Positions 31,765 to 41,400 of a DNA stretch of 64,000 nt are shown here, piece after piece. How positions within the stretch are numbered: position 1 is the stretch's first letter; every line of letters begins with the position of its first letter. Both the position numbers and the translations under genes were made by a program. The stretch comes from Naegleria lovaniensis. Lineage: Eukaryota > Heterolobosea > Eutetramitea > Acrasida > Naegleriidae. Below the pieces are notes generated by a model. The model saw nothing but the letters and a program-made list of their open reading frames with translations, did not search any database and was not told the origin of the DNA. The stretch spans positions 1 through 64,000 of the forward strand of contig NW_025407869.1 in assembly GCF_003324165.1 (NCBI RefSeq). The letters run 5' to 3'.

Positions 31765-32613
31765 ATGTCTCGTGGGAATCACTCCACAATACCCTGCCAA
31801 TTGGAACGAAACAAGGCTGTTGTTGTCTTGTCCTCCACTCCAACAATGTCGAATGAGCTCAAATCACAAACACCATGTAATTATGGATCCACACATGTAG
31901 ATTTGTACGACGATGAACATACCCCTCGAAGTGCTTTTACCAATCATGATGATGAAATAGATGAACAACACTCATTTCCAGTGTTGTGTGATTCACAATT
32001 AATTCATGAAGAAACACATGATGAATCTAGATGCAATATTCAATCGCCAACCAATTGTAATTTGAACACGAGAGAGACAAGGAAACAGAGAAATACAACC
32101 AAACAACAACAATTGTCAAAAGTCATCCAGCCAGGCACTTCTGTTACCCCTCCTCCATTATTCACAAATTTCAAAATATCCAAGCCCAAGAAATTAAGGA
32201 TGACACAATACACCGTTTCCAAAGGAAAGCTAACCACCATTCGCAAGAATGATCTCATAGAGAGATCTTGTATTTCAACCACAGGAAATGAACATTCCCC
32301 ATCCAATCCAACGCAACAACCGCCATCAATTCAAAACCAACAACCACAAGAACGAATAGAACCCATAATTCACTCCAATACAATATTGAGAGCATTACTC
32401 TTAGGTTTATTTTGTGGTATGCATCTCCAATGGCAACACGCTGGAATGTCAATTCTCAACAATGTTCCTGTTGGTTTCAAGAGTGAAACGATGGCATCTC
32501 CTGCCAACAATGCGACATCTGAAGAATCAATAACATCTTTCAATCAGACACCAACAACAACAACCAGACGCTTAGTCAGAACATCAATCTCAATACAAGA
32601 ATTACTTAATTAA
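31765..32613 (+). CDS. Tandem unknown family, member A
   Basis: 282 residues. The first 205 are polar, Asn/Gln/Thr-rich and probably disordered, with a basic patch near 145-170. A short hydrophobic block (ILRALLLGLFCGM, about residue 211-223) is followed by a Ser/Thr/Asn-rich linker and the exact C-terminal tail VRTSISIQELLN. The next gene downstream repeats both the block and the tail in the same order, so the two are paralogues made by tandem duplication. The hydrophobic block is too short for a sure membrane helix and could be a helical interaction motif. No known family recognised. Confidence 0.65.
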   Translation: MSRGNHSTIPCQLERNKAVVVLSSTPTMSNELKSQTPCNYGSTHVDLYDDEHTPRSAFTNHDDEIDEQHSFPVLCDSQLIHEETHDESRCNIQSPTNCNLNTRETRKQRNTTKQQQLSKVIQPGTSVTPPPLFTNFKISKPKKLRMTQYTVSKGKLTTIRKNDLIERSCISTTGNEHSPSNPTQQPPSIQNQQPQERIEPIIHSNTILRALLLGLFCGMHLQWQHAGMSILNNVPVGFKSETMASPANNATSEESITSFNQTPTTTTRRLVRTSISIQELLN

Positions 32614-32941
32614 CCAACACGTGGAGATTCAAAACTTTGTATTTTCGAGTTGAGTTGTAAAATTCAGATCACTATGTGTCTAGCTCTCGCACAGAGATCT
32701 TTTCATCCGTTCTTACGAGAAATGATGTCAAACAGATGCATCTCTAATACCTTCACAAACTGACGACATCTCACAATAACCAAAATTAGACCATTGTTGC
32801 ATCCCATTTCACCTCATACCAAGCGCCTCGGAAACACCAAAATTGTCGTCCACAACAAATTCGAAAGAATATAAGATTCGACATGATAAGAATGTAAAAT
32901 TCAGACCCTAGAAAACGTCATTGCAAAAAAAGTAACTCGAT
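32614..32941. other. Intergenic spacer between paralogues A and B
   Basis: 328 nt with no gene. It probably holds the 3' end of A and the promoter of B. No repeat seen between this and the following spacer by eye. Confidence 0.5.
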
Positions 32942-33598
32942 ATGAAACACGAGCTTGAATCATCTAAAGTTAATCCAACGAGATCCAAACCAGTGTCCTC
33001 CTCTAGGGCTACAACATCATCATCCTCGAATATAAGTTTAACCATTCGCCAACAACAAGTATCCAGTCATGATTCTTCTTTAACATTGAGGTCAATGAAG
33101 AGAAACGGGCACAAAATTGAAAAACAACACAGAACCATATCTGTTAGCAAAACTTGTGTCGTTCTAAGACATCTTCAAACACAACCCAATCAGGTAGAGA
33201 CTACTCATTATTGCGATGATGAAGGATCACAACCATTGACAAGAGAGGCTTTGTTGACGTACTCTTCTTTCATCCAACCGCAATCGATGGATGGTGGTAA
33301 TGGACGTTCTCGTGATGAGTTGACCAGTGACAGTCAACCACATCATGCGTTACCCCCTTCCTATATTAAAGCAGGAATGGCCATGTTGTTAGGTTTAATG
33401 TGTGGATTGAATTCAGATCTACATCAAGTGGCAAAGAACATCTTGTTGCAACACCATCCCATGTGTCAAACGCCAACACAAGAACCTACAACGTCATCTA
33501 TGAGCAATAATCCAATTCCTCCACCAAATGAACAACAACAACAACCGACAAAGAAAGGTAGAACATCTATCTCAATAAAGGATTTGTTAAACGATTGA
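32942..33598 (+). CDS. Tandem unknown family, member B
   Basis: 218 residues, same plan as member A: a Ser/Thr/Gln-rich polar N-terminus of about 140 residues with basic patches, a hydrophobic block (YIKAGMAMLLGLMCGL, about 141-156), a Pro/Gln/Asn-rich linker with a poly-Gln run, and the C-terminal tail GRTSISIKDLLND. Block and tail match member A closely while the rest has drifted. That pattern indicates short functional motifs under selection within an otherwise free sequence. The function is unknown. Confidence 0.65.
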   Translation: MKHELESSKVNPTRSKPVSSSRATTSSSSNISLTIRQQQVSSHDSSLTLRSMKRNGHKIEKQHRTISVSKTCVVLRHLQTQPNQVETTHYCDDEGSQPLTREALLTYSSFIQPQSMDGGNGRSRDELTSDSQPHHALPPSYIKAGMAMLLGLMCGLNSDLHQVAKNILLQHHPMCQTPTQEPTTSSMSNNPIPPPNEQQQQPTKKGRTSISIKDLLND

Positions 33599-34054
33599 AA
33601 ATAATTTAACACCTTGTAAAGAAAGTGTTTTGTACAAATTCGAATCAAATGTTGAAACAGTTGACTGTTGACAGATGAAATTCCTTGCCACCTCTCAGAT
33701 ATTCTCGAAAGAAACCATGAGAGATTTGTTAGCAGAATTTGGAAATGGGTACTAGTATTATTTGAGATGCAGTTCAAAACAGAAATACAAATTACTGATT
33801 TTTAGACACGCACACGCGTTTTCCCATTAGTCCAAGGGAAAATATGCGATCCTTTTTAGGAATTTCAAGATGAAGACATTGTGAAATTTGACACTAAGGT
33901 GAAATGGTCAAATCATTCCGTTGTATTCAAGCACGTCAAACCTTTTCTGAGATCATCATCATTGATGTACTTCAATCTCCATTTCACATTCTACCCAAAC
34001 CATCCCCAAAACAAAAATCCACTCAACCTGTTTAGCTCATTCTCTCTTATTTCA
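33599..34054. other. Intergenic spacer between paralogues B and C
   Basis: 455 nt, AT-rich, no convincing gene. Its last 170 nt are open in the frame of member C but with unlike composition. Confidence 0.4.
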
Positions 34055-34762
34055 ATGAAACCAACCACCACACACAACGACATGAAAAGGCTTCCTTCCG
34101 AGTCGACATCATGGACCCAACACCACTTGGATGGCTCGAAGGATGTTTCTCACTTGTTCAGAGTCAATCATGAACAATCACTTCCCTTGAATTATTCACA
34201 AGAAAAACAACGAACAAGAAGAGATCCCACAACAAGACGTTTCAAATCTCATCAAAATGTCGAAACCATTCAACATTTGACCAATGACACAGTGAATCAT
34301 TTCAATGAATTACATTTCACACAAACCCAAACTTCAGTCTCCAAAGAAAATGTACTCATCGATCATCCGCGTGTGAAAGGAATTCAAAAAATTCCACATG
34401 TGCATTCATTTAAATTGAAAAGTCATCGTTTGACATTCCATCATGCTTTCACCATTCCTCATTCGACAAGTCAAAATCCATTACTCGTTCAAACGAGTGG
34501 TTCACAAGAAACAGTTGAACGAACATCCCACTCTTGTTCGAATCCTTTTACTTTCATGAAAGTGTCATTACCATCAACCTCACCATCACTTGACAGAAAT
34601 TCCAATCCTTTCATTCCAAATAATACATCGACTCAAACATTGCAAAATGAACCTTCTCAATGCAATGTTCCAAATTCACTGCAGTCGACGAACAAAAACA
34701 TGTATTTAAAAGAATCGATGAAAGCATTGCTTCTATTAGCTTTAGAAATTCGTTTGAAATAA
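34055..34762 (+). CDS. Possible third, diverged or shortened member of the tandem family
   Basis: The frame is open from 33881, but the stretch before 34055 is rich in Phe and Leu, unlike the rest, so I prefer the ATG at 34055 (235 residues). It is Ser/Thr/His/Asn-rich and basic, like its two upstream neighbours. It ends YLKESMKALLLLALEIRLK, which lines up with the hydrophobic block of members A and B. The RTSISI tail is missing. Order, strand, composition and the block make it a likely but unproven paralogue. No other family is suggested. Confidence 0.5.
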   Translation: MKPTTTHNDMKRLPSESTSWTQHHLDGSKDVSHLFRVNHEQSLPLNYSQEKQRTRRDPTTRRFKSHQNVETIQHLTNDTVNHFNELHFTQTQTSVSKENVLIDHPRVKGIQKIPHVHSFKLKSHRLTFHHAFTIPHSTSQNPLLVQTSGSQETVERTSHSCSNPFTFMKVSLPSTSPSLDRNSNPFIPNNTSTQTLQNEPSQCNVPNSLQSTNKNMYLKESMKALLLLALEIRLK

Positions 34763-34884
34763 TAACAAGTTGAACTCGTGCCCACTCCTCTCTTCAACGA
34801 TAAATGTATTTCTCATCTGAAACTCACAAGTTTTTATTACCATTTTTGAAATCATGACATTGACCGACACATATTTTCACACTT

Positions 34885-36187
34885 TTAAGGACCTTCCTTA
34901 ATTGGAGCTCCAGTAGGTCTAATTTTTGAAGTACTATCGGTAGCGACTTGTACGTAACCACATCCAGCACTACTACACATTTTCGTGAGTGTTTCTTTAT
35001 CTACTTGTTGGTCACCGACCATCTTGTGGAATAAATCTTTACGTTCCAATCCAGAACTAGTCACACTTGGTGTCATTTCCTCTTTTCCTTTTAAGGGTGA
35101 AATGACAGATGAAAATCTCTCCACAACATCCTTAATCGATTGATATTCAGTACTTGTGGCCTGTGAGAGACGACCCTTTTCACTGAAAATGGCATACAAA
35201 TAATCCCATGCGAATTCTTCATCGACATTTTCATCCATTTTCTGAATGCGATGACTCTTGCGTTCAGCAATTTTCTTTTCTAAATCTTTCAAAGTTCCAA
35301 TCTTCTTGACTTTCCATTTGCCATGTCCCAAATCATTGGTGAGCATTTCGGCTAATTCGTTCATGTCGTAGGATTGAGACACATAGGGAATGGTCTTGTT
35401 GGAAGTTTGATCGAATAACAATGTTGAGGTTAAGGCACAGAGTTGACCAACTTCTGGATACAATGAAAAGTCAATCATTGGAACCTTGTCTGAATTATCT
35501 TTTCCGTAATATTCGACTAATTGTTCTTCTAAATTGAGAATTTTCCATTTATAGAATGGATCGAACAATCGTTCGAGGAAAACACCATTGAGAATGGAAG
35601 TGAATGACATTTTCGATTGATTCTTCTCAAGTAAGGATCGAATTCTTTTACGAATTTCCATCTTTTCACATTCTCCGTTTTGGAAATTATTGAAATCGAC
35701 TGTGAAATCAGCAGGAATGTAACGTTTGACATTTCCATCGAAACAAGCTTCAATGACGTTACTCTCATATTCTTCTTCGTTGTAACTCTTTTCAAAGTCT
35801 GTGGCATTAATAAGGACATCGTATTTGGCAAATCGATCTCTCTGTTAATTTGATGTCATTCAGCAAACACATCATGCCAAATGTCAAAGCGAATAAGCAA
35901 CAAGCACTTACCAATTCCTTTCTTCCCAATCCATCTGTCCTCTCAACCGTCACTCCATCCAATTGTTTAACAAATCCCTCGGAATTAAACGTGTCCTTTC
36001 GATCAGGAGTCACAAATGTGAAAATCTTGAACGAAGGATCCACCTGACTACTTTTGGATGAATTCGAAGAAATATTCAATTGAGATTTATTCTCTCGAAT
36101 ATTGACCAAAGATTGTAAAATGTTTCGACCCAATCGACCACCGCCATTGATCACACAAATACTTTTAATTGCTTTGCTTGAGGACAT
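34885..36187 (-). CDS. NmrA-like / isoflavone-reductase-like Rossmann protein, two exons
   Basis: Exons 36187-35912 and 35841-34885 are joined by a 70-nt intron (GTAAGT to TTAACAG), giving 410 residues. The N-terminus has a dinucleotide-binding loop, ICVINGGGRLGRNI (Gly15, Gly16, Gly17, Gly20). After the join it reads RFAKYDVLINATDF and then IEACFDGNVKRYIPADFTVD. The KRYIPADF segment is typical of NmrA/isoflavone reductase-type atypical short-chain dehydrogenases, which bind NAD(P) and act as reductases or redox sensors. The join restores both fold elements. The C-terminal 130 residues are helical and charged and not assigned. A usual Tyr-Lys pair is not obvious, so it may be a sensor rather than an enzyme. 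Confidence 0.75.
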
Positions 36188-36792
36188 TTTTTTTCGGAAA
36201 TGGAAAACAGTTTAAGGAGAATGGTTATTTTTGGGAATTCATGAAATATCTAAAAAAAGATAATTACCATGATTGAGTTTGGAAACTAGTTTTAAGGTGA
36301 AAGGAACCTTACAATAAACTCTAAATACTCAAAGACACGAAATTATTATGGTGTTCGTTGAATGCACACCTTTCCCTCCTTCTTAATTTCGAGTTTTTCA
36401 GTTGATCACGAAATCCAACCTGCCCTTAATATTCCTTCCAAATTCAGAACGATAATTATTTCCAAACTCAGGAAAATTCTTTTTCAAATAAATCTATCTC
36501 TTTTTGAAGGAATAATCGAAACGGCAAAAAGGTTGAATTTCCATGAATTGTTGAACTACTTCAGGAATTTCATCGACGACATGACAGTTTTGATCTTTAA
36601 CACCAAATTAGAATTGGGTCCAGATGGTCGTCGTATTTTGTATCAAACAGAACACACAAAAAATCATGTCAAGAAGGCTCACTGTAAATACGACAGTGGT
36701 TGAAGAGCATCCAATTGCTCACAGTAGTATTATGTGGAGGAACCAACCACTGTGTATGAAGTTGTTGAATGATCTCAATCTCTTGAAACATT
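36188..36792. other. Divergent intergenic region with doubtful short frames
   Basis: About 600 nt between the NmrA-like gene (minus) and the two-helix membrane protein (plus). Two short plus-strand frames exist (36362-36703, and one with an ATG near 36666). They overlap each other, show no domain, and cannot be spliced convincingly to the next gene. I leave them uncalled. Confidence 0.4.
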
Positions 36793-37731
36793 ATGCAGAG
36801 TATCCAAGATTTGACACTGGACAAGCGACAAGACAGCCAAGGTCTTGCTGGTCAATCATTCAATAATGGCAACAACGGTTCTGAGAGTGATGGATATTGC
36901 TCGTGTCCAGAAATGAGATGTTTATTTTCTATTGCGCTTGTACTTTTATGGTTAGCGGTGAGCATTGTTTACTTTGTAATGTTTACTTCAGACAGAATTG
37001 TTATCCAGAGACACCACTCGTTTACTGTGAATCAGTTTAATAATAATAGTCGAATGTTTATTTGTCCATGCTCCAATGAAGAGATTGCCTATGACTCATT
37101 TGTCAAAGTGGACATTGAAGTTGAATTTCCAGTTCTCATTAATCAAATGGACAACTCGTCCACTCACATGTGCAACGGTTCCAAGTTAAATCAAGTCTCA
37201 TCCAAAGCATGTATTAGCTTTTTGAAAGGTTTTACTGAAGTTCTTGGTTCTTCAACCTTCTTCTCACCCTATCTTGTCACTGAGAAAGATATTGAAGAAC
37301 GAATCCGACGTTTTGCACGATTGACTTCCAACGAAATCATGATGACCCTCTTATTTGGTTCTGAAATTGCCAGTGACGTTCTCGCACAACTACAAGGAGC
37401 GGATACGCGATACAAGAACCCAAGATCCCTTCAATCCAGTCTTGAAAATCAAAGGAAAAATCTTCAGACTTTTCAAAACACAACCATGGAATTATTTATT
37501 GCAACACTGCCAAATGTCACCATAGATCATGCCAAATATTTTAAGGAATGTGACGCACTGTATTGTGATGAACGAAGGCATTTAAATGGATATGAAATAA
37601 TGTTCAACGTTGTTGCCAAAGTGGGAGGATGGATGTCCATTAGTATGGTTACTGCAGGTGTGTTGTTGTCCATTCTTAATTGTGTGGCAAAAAGCTTTTA
37701 TAAGGACAAACCTGTCAGAGACATATTTTAA
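36793..37731 (+). CDS. Two-helix membrane protein with large Cys-containing loop
   Basis: 312 residues. A cytoplasmic Gln/Asn/Ser-rich N-terminus of about 40 residues is followed by a membrane helix (CLFSIALVLLWLAVSIVYFV, about 44-65). Then comes a long loop (about 66-275), probably extracellular, with ICPCSNEEIAYDSFVKV near its start, several N-glycosylation sites (for example NNSR and NSS) and a late Cys pair (ECDALYCDE). A second helix (about 278-300) leads to a short cytoplasmic end. The Cys-Pro-Cys-Ser followed by Tyr-Asp-Ser-Phe pattern recalls uncharacterised protist membrane proteins. The topology resembles two-helix channel subunits, but I see no channel signature. Confidence 0.65.
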   Translation: MQSIQDLTLDKRQDSQGLAGQSFNNGNNGSESDGYCSCPEMRCLFSIALVLLWLAVSIVYFVMFTSDRIVIQRHHSFTVNQFNNNSRMFICPCSNEEIAYDSFVKVDIEVEFPVLINQMDNSSTHMCNGSKLNQVSSKACISFLKGFTEVLGSSTFFSPYLVTEKDIEERIRRFARLTSNEIMMTLLFGSEIASDVLAQLQGADTRYKNPRSLQSSLENQRKNLQTFQNTTMELFIATLPNVTIDHAKYFKECDALYCDERRHLNGYEIMFNVVAKVGGWMSISMVTAGVLLSILNCVAKSFYKDKPVRDIF

Positions 37732-38449
37732 TTTCTGTAGTAAAAGGGAGTTTTAATGAGGTTTGAAGTAATCAAAGTGGTTGGTTGATCAATTTTTTGG
37801 GATACATCGACGTACCACCGTTAATCACTCGTCTCCTGTGAATCACAGTGCATTCCACACTCACAATCTTCAGGAGCTGAATTTAGTTGACCAGGAAATG
37901 GTAATCACTTGCATCTTTTTAAATTGTTAGTAGTGACAAGGTATCTTCGACCACGTGTTAACAAGTTAATACCCTCTTTCGTGATACATACACGCTTCGA
38001 ATTTCGACTTGTTCGAATTGAGAGAACGGTTCAAATTGAAGCGATCAAAAACAATTTTCTAAAAGAGATAGTTGCCAAGTGTGGCTCAGTAGTCAAACCT
38101 CGACTACGGCAACCTCTGGTCGAGGGTTCAGTTCCGGTCCCCTACCGAATTGTTGAAGGTGGCTTCTGTTCGTAACGAAGTTTCTACGCTCTGATCCTGG
38201 AGTGCCTGCGAAGGAGACTGCTCAGCCCTGTTCCGTGCCACTGGCGCAAAGTCTAATAAATATCAAATTTTCTAAAAGAGAATTCCCAACTGCAAAAAAT
38301 CAACAATTACTTCGTCTCTTTGAGAGAAGAGTAGTGGAACAGCATATAATTTTGTGTGTTGATCGAGATTGTTGCAGCAAAGAAAGACTCTGTAAATTAT
38401 CATCCCATCCCGAAATTTGGTGTAGTTGTTGTTTATTCATTCCTCCAAG
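37732..38449. other. Intergenic region upstream of the RNF213 homologue, with a GC-richer tRNA-like patch
   Basis: 718 nt. A patch from about 38075 to 38255 is visibly GC-richer than its surroundings. It holds TGGCTCAGT (38082-38090), like a Pol III A box, and GGTTCAGTTCC (38125-38135), one base off a B box, 43 nt apart. A 7-bp stem (CCTCGAC at 38098, GTCGAGG at 38119) lies between. Acceptor and T stems do not pair, so it is not a working tRNA. The rest should hold the RNF213 promoter. Confidence 0.35.
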
Positions 38450-41400
38450 ATGTTGCCTACCAACGATCCTCATTATATCCGATACTTGAAGGAACAAGAA
38501 GAACAAAAGAAACAAAATGATCAACAACAACAACAAGAACAACCAAACAGCATCAATTCTTCTTCGTCATCACCATCGGAACCACGTGTTCCTCCTGTAA
38601 ATAATAATTCTAAAAATTCAACTCGTTTCAACAAGCCTTCTCAACACAAGGCTTCTCCTCATCACTCTCCAAATCAGCATCATGACAATGAAGATGATTT
38701 TTCTTTTCTACCAAAAACCAATCATCGTGATAAACAACAATTGGTTCGGTCTAGAGAAGCTCTTGATGGATCCGATGTTGTTGATGAGAACAATAATAAT
38801 AACAGCAATAAGAGCACTACATTTAATGAACAAGTTACATATCCTTCATTGGTTGAAACTCATCATGAATCATCACGAATAGAGGCAAAGAACACACAAC
38901 ATGACGATGCTCCTAGGCCATCTGAAAAGGACCAGCAGATCCCGTCCTCATCTAGACGTTCAAAGAAACGCAAAATGAATGATCGGGGATCATCAAAAAC
39001 AACATCCTCACAAGTTGCTTCTTCAACAACATCCTCGTTGTCAACAACCATTGAAGAGAATATTCAACAAGAGGAGGTGGTGATTGAAGAAGAAGGTAAT
39101 GATGGCACTACGGACCTATCCACCACTCAAATGGTTCTGTATTTTCATGTGTTCATTCCGATCGTCTATTTTGAAGATGACGACAACCAAACGAATTTAG
39201 TCCCAAAAATTGATATTCACTACAAAAGTCCCTCTCTTTCGACATCTCTCTTCTCCAAGATCAGTAAGAAGGGGAACATGATTCACAAATTCACCTTGTT
39301 GAGAAAATCTTCTTTCCATCAAGAAATTTGGATTGGATCTGCTGTACTTCCGAAAAACTTAAGTTTTTTGCAATTCAAGGTGTTGATTTCTGGCCCTCGA
39401 GGTATTGTGAACAGTGACAAGGCTGTTAGCGACGTGACATTTATGAGCAATCTTAAGAAGCCATTTTCTCAAATATTCTGCCAATTTAAACCCCAACACG
39501 AAAAAAGTGTTGGCTTGTTAAAGTCAGCCATTCAAACAATTACACAATCCAAGCGTTCAGTGCTATTTTCGTTTGTGGAAGAATTATTTGAAAGTGTATT
39601 ATCCGAAATTAACGATATACCACTAGCACGAAAAAAGTCATTAAGCGCCAGGAATTACAATCAATCAAATGATAATGACGAATTGATTAGACAACATATT
39701 CAAGCACAGCAGCAAAAGCTTGTGTTGTTTTATCAAAGATTAGACGGTCTTTTCCAAAGTTTGGAGCAAATTTTGACAACCAATGGAAAAGCTGCCTTCC
39801 AAGTGTCCGAAAGATTTGTTGCCAAAAGAAACTATTTTCGAGACTCTACAGTGACTGAATTGAAAAGTTTCTTACTCGATCGAGTTGAAACTTTTGGAGA
39901 AAATACAACCAACCTTGAATGCAGAGCAATAATGATCGTTTGTATTTTTGACAGAATAGTTTCCCTCACCTCTTCGACAGATTTAGACAACTTTCTTGAT
40001 GTTGTGTATTTATTGCGGCATTTTGATGTTTATAGCATTTCAACCATTTACAATCACATTCTTTCAAAGTTGAGCGAACAAAGCAACACTACCCCTTCAA
40101 AGTCAATGAATGACGTGAGCCATTTGGATAATATTAAGACATCATTCAAGTCAGGTATTCAGCAATTGATAAGATTATTTATGAAGCATCCAGAGAAGAA
40201 AAACTTTTCTTTTTGGGTTCTACTCTCTCCCTTCATTCACAGTGAATTTGGCAATTCTTTCCATGGAAACTACAACCAACTTGACACATTGATCATGTAC
40301 GCTGATAAAAGAAGGTTCAATGATGAAATGAAAGAACTGTTTGCCATGGTCGAGCACAAAAGCTCTAGCGTCAGTCAACACATGATGCATGTAACATCAA
40401 GCCAAATTTCTGTCATTGTTTCAACCTTGTTTCGATTAGCTAGTTCCTCCTTTGATCATATACAGGTTGTTTTACAATTTGGTAGATGTTTGAAATGTGA
40501 CAACGAGCATGCTATCAGCAATGTATTATTGAAAGAATTTACTACTTTTGTGAAAAATCACACAGAGTGGATAGATGACACAAAAGAAAAGCTTGACATA
40601 TTGAAGAGTATTATTTGTAGTGAGAAATCTTTTTCGAGATCCTTCTCTTTGTTGGAGGTATTACTTTCATCCATAGGTAACATTGAAACCATGGATCACA
40701 TTCATGCACATGAAATTTTAGATGTTGTCTTTATCTTTTTTGACGACGATGTGTTTGTTAGCAATTGTGAAGAACGCGACAAGGAGAAAATTTCCAAACT
40801 ACTCAAAGAAGTATTCAAGCAGATTTTCCGCAACAAAACGAGCTCTACATTTTTCGGAAGGAAGTCGTTCAAGTTGACAGACATTCTTGACTTTTATGTA
40901 GGAATGTCGTCTCGTCTTTCCAAATCTATTCTAAGACCAGAAGATTATCAAATGTGCGTGCTTGAGTCATTCAAGGGGAATTATTACTTTTCTGCAATGA
41001 CAAATCAAGATTTGTTAAAAGGATTTTTGGATTTTGAGGCCAAAACATCAATGCAAGAAGTTTCACTCTTTTTCAAAGTGCTGGAGGACGTGACATTTGA
41101 TATCTGCAAGAAAATGGGATATTCATCCAAAGTATTGAACTCATTGTTGAACTTACTTGAAAAACATATCGACTCTTTGGAAAGAGCAATCACCAAAAGA
41201 CATATGGTTGCTGATACTATTCTCAATCACATCACGAATCACATATACACAGAAGAAAATATGTCATTACTGTTGAACAATTCTGAGTTGTGGTGTAGAT
41301 GTTTTTCATTATGCAACTCGAGCTTTACCACAGAAACGGTAACAAAAGCAGCTCAATTACTTGACAATTGGGGTAATGCAATACTTGGCCATACGGCCAC

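Noticed and set aside
31411-31765. A 103-codon Phe-rich plus-strand frame
   Set aside because: Low-quality composition, no domain, and it lies in a divergent promoter region.
38075-38146. A working tRNA gene
   Set aside because: A- and B-box spacing is right, but acceptor and T stems do not pair and the B box has a wrong base at the invariant A position.
38426-38449. Eight extra codons before the RNF213 ATG
   Set aside because: They begin with TTG; the first true ATG is at 38450.
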